This document shows positions 17,448 through 26,086 of a stretch of DNA of 64,000 nt, piece after piece. This stretch comes from an uncultured Flavihumibacter sp. GTDB lineage: Bacteria; Bacteroidota; Bacteroidia; Chitinophagales; Chitinophagaceae. The position numbers and the translations under genes are program-made. The stretch spans positions 1 through 64,000 of the forward strand of contig CABHOY010000060.1 in assembly GCA_902168105.1 (NCBI GenBank). The letters run 5' to 3'. Below the pieces are notes generated by a model, which saw only the letters and a program-made list of their open reading frames with translations, was not told the DNA's origin and searched no databases. How positions within the stretch are numbered: position 1 is the stretch's first letter; each line of letters starts with the position of its first letter.

Positions 17448-18488
17448 TTAAAACAACGGCATCAGCACTTTTGCTTCAACCGTCGCCTCATTTTTATTAT
17501 AAATATTGAATGACGCTTTATTCCCATACAACAAACTCAGGCGCTGCCTTGTGCTTTGCAGACCAAAACCGTGTCCGGTGGTCTCTTCTCCTCCAATTTG
17601 TCCCGTATTCTCTATCGTGATCTCGTGATGCATGTCCCTTACATGTGAACCGATCACTACCGTTCCTCCGCTAACTGTACGGGAAATACCGTGTTTGATG
17701 GCATTTTCTACCAATGTTTGCAGCATCATTGGAGGGATAGGTAGTTCCAGCGTTTCCGGGTCTATATCATATTGCACCTTCAGGCGCTCTTCGAACCGGA
17801 TATTCTCAAGTGCAAGGTAGTCTTTTACTATGTCCAACTCATTTTCCAGGTTTACCGTTTCTGCTTTTTCCACCTGCATAGAGCTCCTCAGGATATTAGA
17901 AAGCTCTGTAATGGCAGTTCTGGCCCGTTGGGGATTCTCGTCAACCAGGGCCCGGATGCTGTTCAGTGCGTTAAAAATGAAATGCGGGTTTAACTGGGAT
18001 TTGATCGTTTTCAGCTCCAGCTCTTTAACTGTACTTTCCAGTTTCAGTTTGTCCACCTGGCTGTTACGGCTCCGCTCAATATAGTGCCATACAAAATAGA
18101 TCAGCCACCAAATGGAGGTGATAAGGAATATGGGCAGCAGGTAGGTCAGCGTCGTCTGGTCCGTCAGTCCACGTTGTTGCCATGAGTATCTGAACAGGTT
18201 TCCTGTAATAGTATTACCCACATAAATAATCACTCCGGCGCTAACGGTGAGGCCGAAAAAAAGCAACATCTGGCTTTCGAAACTATACTGAAACCAATTT
18301 AATCTCTTGATAACGCTCCGCAATAAATGCGTGGACAGGATACCAAAAAACATGATCACCAGCAGGTTTACCAGATAGAATGATCCAAAAGAGCCTGCAA
18401 ATGAATAAGCAAAGAACAGATTGACTATCGCGTATGTTATCCAGCCCAAAATTTGACACCACCAATATCTTGATATTCGTTTAAACAT
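17448..18488 (-). CDS. LytS/YpdA-type sensor histidine kinase
   Basis: 346 residues. Four hydrophobic segments occupy about residues 10-145, followed by a coiled-coil (about 148-168). The His_kinase domain has the phospho-acceptor in 'LNPHFIFNALNSIRALV' (near residue 168), and the ATPase domain has 'LVENAIKHGIS' and 'GHGFGLQSTRQRLSLLYG'. The short membrane sensor has no extracytoplasmic domain, so it may sense a membrane state or a small ligand. It is the first gene of the pair with the LytTR regulator and is divergent from dxs. Confidence 0.92.
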   Translation of the reverse strand: MFKRISRYWWCQILGWITYAIVNLFFAYSFAGSFGSFYLVNLLVIMFFGILSTHLLRSVIKRLNWFQYSFESQMLLFFGLTVSAGVIIYVGNTITGNLFRYSWQQRGLTDQTTLTYLLPIFLITSIWWLIYFVWHYIERSRNSQVDKLKLESTVKELELKTIKSQLNPHFIFNALNSIRALVDENPQRARTAITELSNILRSSMQVEKAETVNLENELDIVKDYLALENIRFEERLKVQYDIDPETLELPIPPMMLQTLVENAIKHGISRTVSGGTVVIGSHVRDMHHEITIENTGQIGGEETTGHGFGLQSTRQRLSLLYGNKASFNIYNKNEATVEAKVLMPLF

Positions 18489-18640
18489 CTATCTGAAAAT
18501 TAGTAAACTACTGCTACATTTTCAAAAATACCGATGTGCTTACCTGACCTGACCCCAAATGTTATGAATGGGTATTCGGCATTGCAGAAGTCCCAAATCT
18601 GCTGATGTATGGAATAAATGTAGATTAGCACTTTAATTTG

Positions 18641-18648
18641 TACTTTTG
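18641..18648 (+). promoter_or_regulatory. -7 box of the dxs promoter
   Basis: Perfect TAnnTTTG (TACTTTTG), 26 bp upstream of ATG 18674. It overlaps the longer TTG-initiated frame from 18638, which supports choosing 18674 as the start. Confidence 0.65.
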
Positions 18649-18673
18649 TTTATTAAATCCTGCATCAAGAAGT

Positions 18674-20599
18674 ATGAATATTACGCCGGGCCCGTTGCTG
18701 GGCAAGATCGAAACCCCTGCCGATTTGCGGAATCTCAGTAAAGAGCAGCTGCACGAGGTGAGTGAAGAACTCCGCCAGTTCATTATTGATGTTGTCAGCG
18801 TTCACGGTGGGCATTTTGCTGCCAGCCTGGGTGTTGTAGAACTGAGTGTAGCGCTGCATTACGTGTTTAATACCCCCTACGACCAACTGGTATGGGACGT
18901 AGGACACCAGGCTTATGGCCATAAGATCCTTACCGGCCGGAGAGACGTTTTCCATACTAATCGTAAATATCATGGTATCAGCGGATTCCCTAAAAGAGAT
19001 GAAAGCGAGTACGATACCTTCGGAGTAGGCCACTCTTCCACCTCCATTTCTGCTGCTTTGGGGATGGCTATTGCTTCAAAATATAAGGGCGAAACAGACC
19101 GTCAGCACATCGCCGTGATCGGAGATGGGGCAATGACGGCAGGGATGGCATTCGAGGCCCTCAACCATGCAGGTGTAGCCAATGCCAATGTGCTGATCAT
19201 TCTCAATGACAACTGTATGTCCATTGATCCGAATGTAGGTGCATTGAAAGAATACCTCACAGACATTACCACTTCTCCTACTTATAACAAACTGCGTGAC
19301 GATGTGTGGAACCTGCTCGGCAAACTGCCCGTAGGTAAACGCTTCACCCGTGACATGGCATCCAAACTGGAAGCCGGTCTGAAAGGTGTCGTATCCAGTT
19401 CCAGCAACCTGTTCGAATCCCTGAAGCTGCGTTATTTCGGTCCCATCGACGGACATAATATCGTGAAGCTCGTGGATACCCTCCAGGACCTGAAAGACAT
19501 TCCCGGCCCTAAACTGCTGCATATTGTTACCACCAAGGGTAAAGGATATGCACTGGCGGAGAAAGACCAGACTACCTGGCATGCTCCGGGCCTGTTTGAT
19601 AAAATTACCGGTGAGATCTTCAAGAAACAACCGGATAAACCACAGCCTCCAAAATACCAGGACGTATTTGGCCATACTATCATTGAACTGGCTGAGCTGA
19701 ACAAAACCGTGATGGGTATTACCCCCGCCATGCCTTCCGGCTCTTCCCTGAAGTTCATGATGGAAAAAATGCCCGACCGCGCCTTTGATGTGGGCATCTG
19801 TGAACAGCATGCCGTAACTCTTTCCGCCGGTCTGGCCACACAGGGTATGCGCGTATTCTGTAACATCTACTCCTCTTTCATGCAAAGAGCATATGACCAG
19901 GCATTACACGATGTAGCTATCCAGAAACTTCCTGTTGTATTCTGCCTGGACCGTGCAGGTCTGGTAGGTGAAGATGGCCCGACACACCATGGCGCTTATG
20001 ATATCGCCTTTATGCGTTGCGTACCGAATGTCATCATCAGTTCACCGATGAATGAAGAGGAATTACGTAACCTGATGTATACCTCCCAGCTGCCTACCCA
20101 GCAGTCACCATTTGTGATCCGTTATCCAAGGGGACAAGGTGTGATGCCTGACTGGAAACAGCCGTTTAAAGAGATCAAAATAGGCACCGGCCGCAAACTG
20201 CGTAGCGGTAAAGACATTGCGATCCTCTCCCTGGGGCATCCCGGCAACTTTGTAACAGAAGCCTGTAAAGAATTGCTGGCAGATGGTTTACAGCCCGCTC
20301 ACTACGATATGCGTTTTGTAAAACCGCTGGACGAAGCTTTACTGCATGAAATATTCAGCGAATTTGACAAGGTGATCACAGTAGAAGATGCTGCAATAAC
20401 AGGCGGCTTCGGCAGTGCTATCCTGGAGTTTATGGCCGCTCATGGCTATAAAGCAGATGTACGTATGTTGGGTATTCCAGACCGCATCGTAGAACACGGC
20501 AAACCGGATGACCTCCACCGCGAATGTGGTTACGATGCTGCAGGCATCGCCAGCGCAGCACGTGCCATGCTTAAAGAAAAGATCACTGTAACTGCCTGA
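18674..20599 (+). CDS. dxs: 1-deoxy-D-xylulose-5-phosphate synthase
   Basis: Thiamine-diphosphate enzyme that condenses pyruvate and glyceraldehyde 3-phosphate, the first step of the MEP isoprenoid pathway. I start at ATG 18674 (MNITPGPLL, 641 residues); the frame from TTG 18638 would begin upstream of the promoter box. Visible features are 'VWDVGHQAYGHKILTGRRD', the ThDP motif 'GDGAMTAGMAFEALNHAG...NDN' from about residue 149, 'DVGICEQHAVTLSAGLA' with the catalytic Glu (about 376), and 'DRAGLVGEDGPTHHGAYD'. The C-terminal transketolase-like domain is complete. Its products feed menaquinone, polyprenyl carriers and possibly the GGGP synthase substrate encoded about 3 kb away. Confidence 0.97.
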   Translation: MNITPGPLLGKIETPADLRNLSKEQLHEVSEELRQFIIDVVSVHGGHFAASLGVVELSVALHYVFNTPYDQLVWDVGHQAYGHKILTGRRDVFHTNRKYHGISGFPKRDESEYDTFGVGHSSTSISAALGMAIASKYKGETDRQHIAVIGDGAMTAGMAFEALNHAGVANANVLIILNDNCMSIDPNVGALKEYLTDITTSPTYNKLRDDVWNLLGKLPVGKRFTRDMASKLEAGLKGVVSSSSNLFESLKLRYFGPIDGHNIVKLVDTLQDLKDIPGPKLLHIVTTKGKGYALAEKDQTTWHAPGLFDKITGEIFKKQPDKPQPPKYQDVFGHTIIELAELNKTVMGITPAMPSGSSLKFMMEKMPDRAFDVGICEQHAVTLSAGLATQGMRVFCNIYSSFMQRAYDQALHDVAIQKLPVVFCLDRAGLVGEDGPTHHGAYDIAFMRCVPNVIISSPMNEEELRNLMYTSQLPTQQSPFVIRYPRGQGVMPDWKQPFKEIKIGTGRKLRSGKDIAILSLGHPGNFVTEACKELLADGLQPAHYDMRFVKPLDEALLHEIFSEFDKVITVEDAAITGGFGSAILEFMAAHGYKADVRMLGIPDRIVEHGKPDDLHRECGYDAAGIASAARAMLKEKITVTA

Positions 20600-20628
20600 T
20601 TAAGACAGTAAATATTACAAGATAATCC

Positions 20629-20680
20629 GGGAAGCCACCAACTATGACTATTGTTCATAAAGGTGGCTTCCCTTATTTTT
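20629..20680 (+). terminator. Intrinsic terminator of dxs
   Basis: Perfect 11-base arms GGGAAGCCACC (20629-20639) and GGTGGCTTCCC (20662-20672) followed by TTATTTTT. It begins 30 bp after the dxs stop and overlaps the first codons of the longest frame of the next gene. Confidence 0.88.
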
Positions 20681-20685
20681 ATGAC

Positions 20686-21735
20686 ATGGATGAATTGTAT
20701 ATACACCTTCGCATCAGGGAGATTATAGCAGAAACAGCAGACGCATTTACATACAGACTGGAAACGATCGATGGACAGGCCCTTGAATACCAGGCAGGAC
20801 AATTCATTACCTTTCTCATCTACCTGCATGGTACTGAATACAGGCGGTCTTATTCTTTCAGCTCGACGCCCGGAATAGATCCTTATCCGTCCGTTACCAT
20901 CCGGGAAAAACAGAACGGAGAGATCTCCCGCCATATACTACATCATTGGAAAGCCGGCGACGAGATCATGGCGCTATTGCCTTCCGGTCGCTTTACCCTT
21001 CCGGGCCATGCAACCAACCCGCGGGATATCTTCTTATTTGGCGCAGGAAGCGGTATTACACCGCTTTTTTCACTGTTGAAGGAGATTCTCCATAATGAGC
21101 CAACGGCCCACGTAAAACTGATCTATAGCAATACTTCCGAAAACCGGACTATTTTTCACCAGCAGCTACAGGAGCTGGCTACAAAGTTCTCGCAGCAGTT
21201 ACACATTATCCGTTTGTACAGCGGCGATCCGGATCATATTGTTCGCCGGCTTAGCAACCTTTCCCTGGAACCACTGGTAAAGCAACAACTCAGGTACCGG
21301 AAAGAGGACGCTCAGTTCTTCCTGTGCGGGCCACCGGAATACATGCGAACGATCCTATTTACGCTCACTTTTATGGGGTTCGCAGAGGAACAGCTGCATA
21401 AGGAGAACTTCGTGGTAAATACAGCCCCGCAGCTGGCCAGAATAGGCGTGCCGGAAGATACTTCTATGAAGAATGTAGAATTACACCTGCGCGGAGGAGT
21501 ACATAAGCTCTCCATTCCCGGCAATCACAATATACTTGGGGAGGCGCTTGCTCAAGGCATCGCCGTACCATATAGCTGCAAAGGAGGTGTTTGCGGTTCC
21601 TGCACCGCACGCTGTACAAAGGGTAAAGTGTGGATGGCCCTGAATAACGTGCTTACGGACAAAGAAATTGAGCAGGGCTTCGTCCTCACCTGCACCGCTT
21701 ATGCAGTTAGTGCAGAAGTCGTAATCGAACTATGA
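20686..21735 (+). CDS. Ferredoxin-type flavin oxidoreductase (PaaE-like FNR with C-terminal 2Fe-2S domain)
   Basis: About 349 residues from ATG 20686; the frame is open from 20644, but that part lies inside the dxs terminator hairpin. The FAD domain has 'RRSYSFSSTP' (about residues 60-70), and the NAD(P) domain has 'FLFGAGSGITPLFSLLKEI' and 'FFLCGPPEYM'. The plant-type ferredoxin domain has Cys298, Cys303 and Cys306 ('YSCKGGVCGSCTARC') and a fourth Cys in 'VLTCTAYA'. The architecture is that of phenylacetyl-CoA epoxidase reductase PaaE and hydroxylase reductases. No paaABCD genes are nearby, so its electron acceptor is unknown. Confidence 0.88.
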   Translation: MDELYIHLRIREIIAETADAFTYRLETIDGQALEYQAGQFITFLIYLHGTEYRRSYSFSSTPGIDPYPSVTIREKQNGEISRHILHHWKAGDEIMALLPSGRFTLPGHATNPRDIFLFGAGSGITPLFSLLKEILHNEPTAHVKLIYSNTSENRTIFHQQLQELATKFSQQLHIIRLYSGDPDHIVRRLSNLSLEPLVKQQLRYRKEDAQFFLCGPPEYMRTILFTLTFMGFAEEQLHKENFVVNTAPQLARIGVPEDTSMKNVELHLRGGVHKLSIPGNHNILGEALAQGIAVPYSCKGGVCGSCTARCTKGKVWMALNNVLTDKEIEQGFVLTCTAYAVSAEVVIEL

Positions 21736-21754
21736 GTTTTATCCAGTACAAACT

Positions 21755-22129
21755 TTACGAAAAAGCACTGAATGCCTTGAACTCGTCCCTTAATTCGTTG
21801 TATAGCTTTCTAAATGTATACATACGGTCCTGCAGGACGTCGAAATCATCCACAGGACGGTCGTCATGCAAAATGGGAGGTGTCCCGTTGTTCGATATCT
21901 TTTTAGCGGATTGTTTCAGATCGTGCCGTAGCTCATCTGCTTTTTCACCCTGGCAGATGAATTGGTTCTGAAAATGCTCTATCTGGGCCAGGGATTCTTC
22001 GTCAGTTTTCCGACGAGATAACTGCTCTAATTGGCTGCGCATAGACTGGAGGACCTCCCTGGCATTGTTCACTTCGTCCTTCCAGTTACTGATCTGTTCG
22101 AGATCTGAAGTTTGTGCGGATACTTCCAT
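21755..22129 (-). CDS. Small coiled-coil hypothetical protein
   Basis: About 124 residues from ATG 22129; an upstream start at 22162 is possible but begins with an atypical hydrophobic stretch. The protein is almost wholly helical and highly charged, with heptad-like repeats over about residues 5-65 and a second helical part near the C-terminus ('DFDVLQDRMYTFRKLYNELRDEFKAF'). No domain is recognised and there is no signal peptide, so it is probably cytoplasmic. It converges on the oxidoreductase gene; the stops are about 20 bp apart. Confidence 0.6.
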   Translation of the reverse strand: MEVSAQTSDLEQISNWKDEVNNAREVLQSMRSQLEQLSRRKTDEESLAQIEHFQNQFICQGEKADELRHDLKQSAKKISNNGTPPILHDDRPVDDFDVLQDRMYTFRKLYNELRDEFKAFSAFS

Positions 22130-22267
22130 GTGTATTGATTTTAACGTGAAATAATTAAGCAATACAATATTTGTCCGTTACACATTTCTAAGTTACAAAG
22201 CTTTTTTCAATTAGGAATTAGGAATTAAGATTTAGGAATTGCAGACTGCGCCTTATATCAAACTGCA

Positions 22268-22316
22268 TAAAAAAGGTTGTTGTATAACCAGGAAAATTCC
22301 CTTTTATACAACAACC
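22268..22316 (-). terminator. Intrinsic terminator after the dps-like gene
   Basis: Perfect 13-base arms GGTTGTTGTATAA (22275-22287) and TTATACAACAACC (22304-22316), with an inner GGAA/TTCC pair. On the minus strand the stem runs into TTTTTTA. Confidence 0.88.
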
Positions 22317-22337
22317 CTCTTATGCTTAATTTCTGAT

Positions 22338-22814
22338 CTATTTCAGATATGCATTATACATCCATACCAATTTCTCCTGTTCCCTGATGTAAGTTGTGAT
22401 CAGATCATTTGTACCATCATCACCATCTCCGTCGCTAAGCGCAGATACTTCCCGCTCCAGCTCTATCAGTGATTGCAAACCGGAAAGTACATGCTGAACG
22501 CAAACAATATCCTTACTTTCATTTTTCACTTCTGTGATAACAGATTGCTCGATATAATCGGAGAATGCATGCGTCGGAGTAAAACCCAGTGTCAATATCC
22601 TTTCTGCTATTTCGTCTATCTTTGTCAATGCATCCGTATATAACTCCTCAAATTTTGCATGCAGCGTAAAGAACTTGTCACCACGTATGTTCCAGTGAAA
22701 CCCACGTACATTCATATAGAACAACTGATAAGTGGCCAGTAATGTGTTCAGTTTACCGGCTAATTCTTTGGATGTTTTCTTTTCGAGTCCGATGTTCGTA
22801 GTTGCAGTACTCAT
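22338..22814 (-). CDS. dps: Dps-family DNA-starvation/ferritin-like protein
   Basis: 158 residues, the usual Dps length. Dps proteins form dodecamers that oxidise iron with hydrogen peroxide and shield DNA. The inter-subunit ferroxidase residues are visible in 'YMNVRGFHWNIRGDKFFTLHAKFEELYTDALTKIDEIAERILTLG' (His, His, Asp, Glu). It lies 28 bp downstream of the pirin gene on the same strand and closes that transcript, followed by a strong terminator. It fits the oxidative-stress theme of the neighbouring genes. Confidence 0.92.
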   Translation of the reverse strand: MSTATTNIGLEKKTSKELAGKLNTLLATYQLFYMNVRGFHWNIRGDKFFTLHAKFEELYTDALTKIDEIAERILTLGFTPTHAFSDYIEQSVITEVKNESKDIVCVQHVLSGLQSLIELEREVSALSDGDGDDGTNDLITTYIREQEKLVWMYNAYLK

Positions 22815-22842
22815 AGCAAAGTATTTTTTGGGTGATGTTTAA

Positions 22843-23553
22843 TCAACTCATCGGTACATCAATCAACAAAAAGTTTGCCGCTTTGAGAGCTTTTACTGTA
22901 GCAGTATCATATTGGCTCAAACCTATGGCATCACGACGTTTCAGCACTTCTCCGGCTACTTCCACCTCTCCGTCTATTACAAAAAGATAACTACCATGCT
23001 GTGACATTTTCGGTGCAATATCCACAGTTTGCCCCTCCTCAAAATAACCAAGAGAAAACCATGCATCCTGATTTATAAGTAATGCATCGCTATCTGCTTC
23101 AGGCGATACGACTACCTGCAGTTTATTCTGCCTGTCTGCCTGTTCAAATGCCCGTTGCTGATATCGTGGCATGATGTCACGCAACTTCGGGAATACCCAT
23201 ATCTGCAGGAAGTTAACAGGATCCGTTTTGGAAGCATTGAATTCTGAGTGTGATATACCACTGCCTGCGCTCATTATTTGTACCTCATTACTGCGGATGA
23301 TCTCATGCCGGCCGGTGTTGTCATGATGTTCCAGCGCACCGTTGAACGGGATAGATACAATTTCCATATTGTCGTGAGGATGTGTTCCAAACCCCATTCC
23401 TCCTTTTACTATATCATCATTTAATACACGTAATGCTCCAAAATGTATACGTTCCGGATTGTAATAACCTGCAAAGCTGAATGTATGATAGCTCTGTAAC
23501 CAACCATGATTTGAAAAGCTACGGGAATCTGCCCTGTGAACGATCTTTTCCAT
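22843..23553 (-). CDS. Pirin-family bicupin protein
   Basis: 236 residues. The N-terminal cupin carries the metal ligands 'FGTHPHDNMEIVSIPFNGALEHHDNTG' and 'HSEFNAS', which resemble YhhW-type pirins (some with quercetinase activity). The C-terminal cupin half is shorter and lacks an obvious metal site, as is normal in the family. A rare clear Shine-Dalgarno-like AAAGGAG precedes the ATG by about nine bases. It is followed by dps after 28 bp. Its true substrate is unknown; redox sensing or detoxification are the usual proposals. Confidence 0.88.
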   Translation of the reverse strand: MEKIVHRADSRSFSNHGWLQSYHTFSFAGYYNPERIHFGALRVLNDDIVKGGMGFGTHPHDNMEIVSIPFNGALEHHDNTGRHEIIRSNEVQIMSAGSGISHSEFNASKTDPVNFLQIWVFPKLRDIMPRYQQRAFEQADRQNKLQVVVSPEADSDALLINQDAWFSLGYFEEGQTVDIAPKMSQHGSYLFVIDGEVEVAGEVLKRRDAIGLSQYDTATVKALKAANFLLIDVPMS

Positions 23554-23650
23554 AAATATTTTCTCCTTTACAATACAAATATCCTCATTAAATACGGACT
23601 GATAAATGGATTGCTTGATGAAAAAAGTGGACTATTTACATAAATAAAAA

Positions 23651-23679
23651 GTCCCGCTCTCCATGACAGAGAACGGGAC
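23651..23679 (-). terminator. Intrinsic terminator after the osmC-like gene
   Basis: Arms GTCCCGCTCTC (23651-23661) and GAGAACGGGAC (23669-23679) with one mismatch; the minus strand continues into TTTTTATTT. It ends the OsmC transcript, so pirin-dps is a separate unit. Confidence 0.85.
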
Positions 23680-23696
23680 CTTCATAGTGTCTTTCC

Positions 23697-24107
23697 TTAC
23701 GCCAATTGTGCATCCAGTGTGATCTCTGTATTCAACAGCTTAGAGATCGGGCAATTAGTTCTTGCCTCTTCTGCCAGCTCAGCAAACTTAGCCTGATCAA
23801 TACCAGGAACAGTTGCTTTCAGCTCCAGGTGGCTGCTAGTGATAGCGCCATTGTCCAGTGTGATAGTAGCTTTAGTGTCAAGATTTTCAGGTGTGAAACC
23901 AGCACCAGTCAACAGGAAACTGAGTTTCATAGTGAAACATCCTGAATGTGCAGCTGCTATCAGCTCTTCAGGATTAGTACCTGTACCATCTTCAAAGCGG
24001 CTTTTATAAGAATACGCCGTATTGCTTAATACACCGGACTGTGAACTTACTGTACCTTTTCCATCTTTACCGGTACCTTTCCAGTTGGCGGATGCAGATC
24101 TTTTCAT
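23697..24107 (-). CDS. OsmC-family peroxiredoxin-like protein
   Basis: 136 residues, typical OsmC length. OsmC/Ohr proteins reduce organic hydroperoxides with two cysteines, seen here in 'AAHSGCFTMKLSFLL' and 'EEARTNCPISKLLN'. The N-terminal 'ANWKGTGKDGKGTVSSQSG' and 'YSYKSRFEDGTGTNPEELIAAAHSGCF' fit the OsmC rather than the Ohr subfamily. It is a single gene between YceI and pirin and probably acts in the cytoplasm. Its placement with Dps, pirin and YceI suggests shared stress control. Confidence 0.92.
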   Translation of the reverse strand: MKRSASANWKGTGKDGKGTVSSQSGVLSNTAYSYKSRFEDGTGTNPEELIAAAHSGCFTMKLSFLLTGAGFTPENLDTKATITLDNGAITSSHLELKATVPGIDQAKFAELAEEARTNCPISKLLNTEITLDAQLA

Positions 24108-24238
24108 GATTAAAGCGTTTGATAGTTTAATGAATAAGTGTTTGAAAGTGGTTATTGGGGCTGAAATTACTATTTCTTTTTTGCTTACGCAGAGGTATTA
24201 ACACGTAGATTTTTCTCTACATGAATGCCAGATACAAA

Positions 24239-24265
24239 AGGCCGGATGAATACATCATCCGGCCT
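24239..24265 (-). terminator. Hairpin downstream of the yceI-like gene
   Basis: Perfect 11-base arms AGGCCGGATGA (24239-24249) and TCATCCGGCCT (24255-24265). On the minus strand only four T follow. It lies about 140 bp after the YceI stop, so it is a plausible but distant terminator. Confidence 0.6.
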
Positions 24266-24404
24266 ACACTATTTCTGGCAATCATCCTCAAAAAAACCTC
24301 TTCCTTCACATCATTGCTATCACTCTTCCATGTCTGAAACTTCTTTATTCCATGCTATTAGACACTTACAGCAATGACTGAATGCCAGTATTGATTGTTT
24401 ATGC

Positions 24405-24932
24405 TTAACCTTGCTTTACGAGCTGTACTCCAGCCTGCAATTTCACTTCATCTCCTACAACTATACCACCAGCTTCAGTAGCTGCATGATAAGTCAGTCC
24501 GTAATCCTTTCTGTTGATCTTACCTTTGATCTCAAAACCGGCTTTAGTCTGACCATATGGATCTTTTACAATGCCGCTGAATTCTACGGTCAGTTCCACT
24601 GGTTTGCTTACACCACGTATAGTCAGGTCACCAGTTACTTTATATTCTTCATCATTCACTTTCTTTACAGCAGTAGAAGAGAAAGTCAGTTTAGGATACT
24701 GTGCAGCGTGGAAGAAATCTTCAGCTTTTAAGTGCTGGTCGCGCTGTTCGTTCTTAGTAGAGATACTATCAACATCTGCTTCAAAGCTGATCTTTGCATC
24801 GGTGAAATCATCGCTGCTGCTTTCTACAGTTGCGTCGTATTTACCAAAATATCCGGTCACGTTAGTGATCATCAGGTGTCTGATCTTAAATTCTACTTCA
24901 CTGTGCAAAGGGTCGATTTTCCAGGTTGCCAT
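24405..24932 (-). CDS. YceI-family protein
   Basis: 175 residues forming the lipocalin-like YceI fold that binds polyprenyl or other long lipids. Family stretches include 'WKIDPLHSEVEFKIRHLMITNVTGYFGKYDA', 'LKAEDFFHAAQYPKLTFSSTAV' and 'GDLTIRGVSKPVELTVEF'. There is no signal peptide, so this member is likely cytoplasmic. The 5' region on the minus strand is A-rich with imperfect repeats of ACTTAAAAACA, a leader type common in Bacteroidota that use few Shine-Dalgarno sites. It is followed by OsmC and preceded by an AraC regulator on the same strand. Confidence 0.92.
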   Translation of the reverse strand: MATWKIDPLHSEVEFKIRHLMITNVTGYFGKYDATVESSSDDFTDAKISFEADVDSISTKNEQRDQHLKAEDFFHAAQYPKLTFSSTAVKKVNDEEYKVTGDLTIRGVSKPVELTVEFSGIVKDPYGQTKAGFEIKGKINRKDYGLTYHAATEAGGIVVGDEVKLQAGVQLVKQG

Positions 24933-25186
24933 AACTTTAAGTGTTTTTAAGTTTAGTGTTTTTTTAAGTATGTGTTGTTTTCGTTTGTCTCTGTAAAAGA
25001 TTGATTAGCAAATCTATCTCTGCCCCTATAACTGTGCCATTCTGTTATTTCCTCTCTTCGCTCATCTGCCGTCACATCCGTTTCATTAAGACAATACAAA
25101 ATTACACGTTGCAACAACTATTAGAAATGGATAGAATGACTTAATAGGTGGACTTTTTTTTTACAACCCGTCTTTTTTACACATTA

Positions 25187-26086
25187 TTAGACACTTGCCC
25201 GGGAGGCATCCTTAAATTCTGATGGAGTCTGATTGGTATATTTCTTAAAGAAGCGGCTGAAATAGTGGGGGTCGTCGAATCCCAGTTTATACGCTATTTC
25301 TTTCGCGGAAAGGTCTGTATTATACAGATAACGCTGCGCTTCCAGGATCACGCGGTTGCGGATATGCTCCCCCGCAGTAATTCCCGACAGCTGCTTGCTG
25401 ATCTCGTTCAGCAAAACCGGTTTTATATGGAGAATGCCGGCATAGTCCGACACATTCTTCAGAGTGTCGTATTTCTCTTCTATCAGGTTCTTAAACTGGA
25501 GGAATAGGGAGCTATTGTGAGTAGCATGTTGCTCTGGCGCCGCCAGCATGCTGCTGCCCTTAATACGGGAGGCCAGCACCAGGAAATACCGCAATAGCCC
25601 ATGAAATGCTGTTTCATAGTCTGCCGCCTGTTCATTTACTTCCTTCATCAGCATATGCAGCACCATCTCAAAATCTTTCTCCTGCTCGGAGGTAAGAGTA
25701 ATAACACTGCTGAACTGATTATTAAAAAAAAGGGACGAGTTGATCCCCATCAGGGTGGCTGCCTGGTCTTTCAGACACATAAAAGCATCCTGAAAGGCGA
25801 TCATATACCCTTCTACTTTTTCGCTGAACTCCATTTTATGCACCTGTCCTGGCGCAAGGAAGAAAAGAGTGTTTTTTTTCACAGCATGGGTTACTGTGTC
25901 AATTGTATTGATAAGGTGCCCCTTTTTGATCCAGTAAATGGTATAGAAGTCATGCCGGTGAGCCACGCCATTACTGGCGAAAAAGCCATCGCCCAATTCG
26001 CACAGGCTGGACACAACAAACTTGGGATCTGTTTGCGCATACCTGGGTAACGGTACTACTTCTATATGTGCACGTTTCTCGCTCAT
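25187..26086 (-). CDS. AraC-family transcriptional regulator with cupin-like sensor
   Basis: 299 residues. The N-terminal half (about 1-170) looks like an AraC cupin-type sensor ('YWIKKGHLINTIDTVTHAVKKNTLFFLAPGQVHKMEF'). The C-terminal AraC/XylS DNA-binding domain has 'LSAKEIAYKLGFDDPHYFSRFFKKYTNQTPSEFKD'. The start overlaps the scpA stop by ATGA, implying translational coupling to scpA. It sits directly upstream of YceI, OsmC, pirin and Dps on the same strand and is the obvious candidate regulator of that block, though no operator was identified. Confidence 0.9.
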   Translation of the reverse strand: MSEKRAHIEVVPLPRYAQTDPKFVVSSLCELGDGFFASNGVAHRHDFYTIYWIKKGHLINTIDTVTHAVKKNTLFFLAPGQVHKMEFSEKVEGYMIAFQDAFMCLKDQAATLMGINSSLFFNNQFSSVITLTSEQEKDFEMVLHMLMKEVNEQAADYETAFHGLLRYFLVLASRIKGSSMLAAPEQHATHNSSLFLQFKNLIEEKYDTLKNVSDYAGILHIKPVLLNEISKQLSGITAGEHIRNRVILEAQRYLYNTDLSAKEIAYKLGFDDPHYFSRFFKKYTNQTPSEFKDASRASV

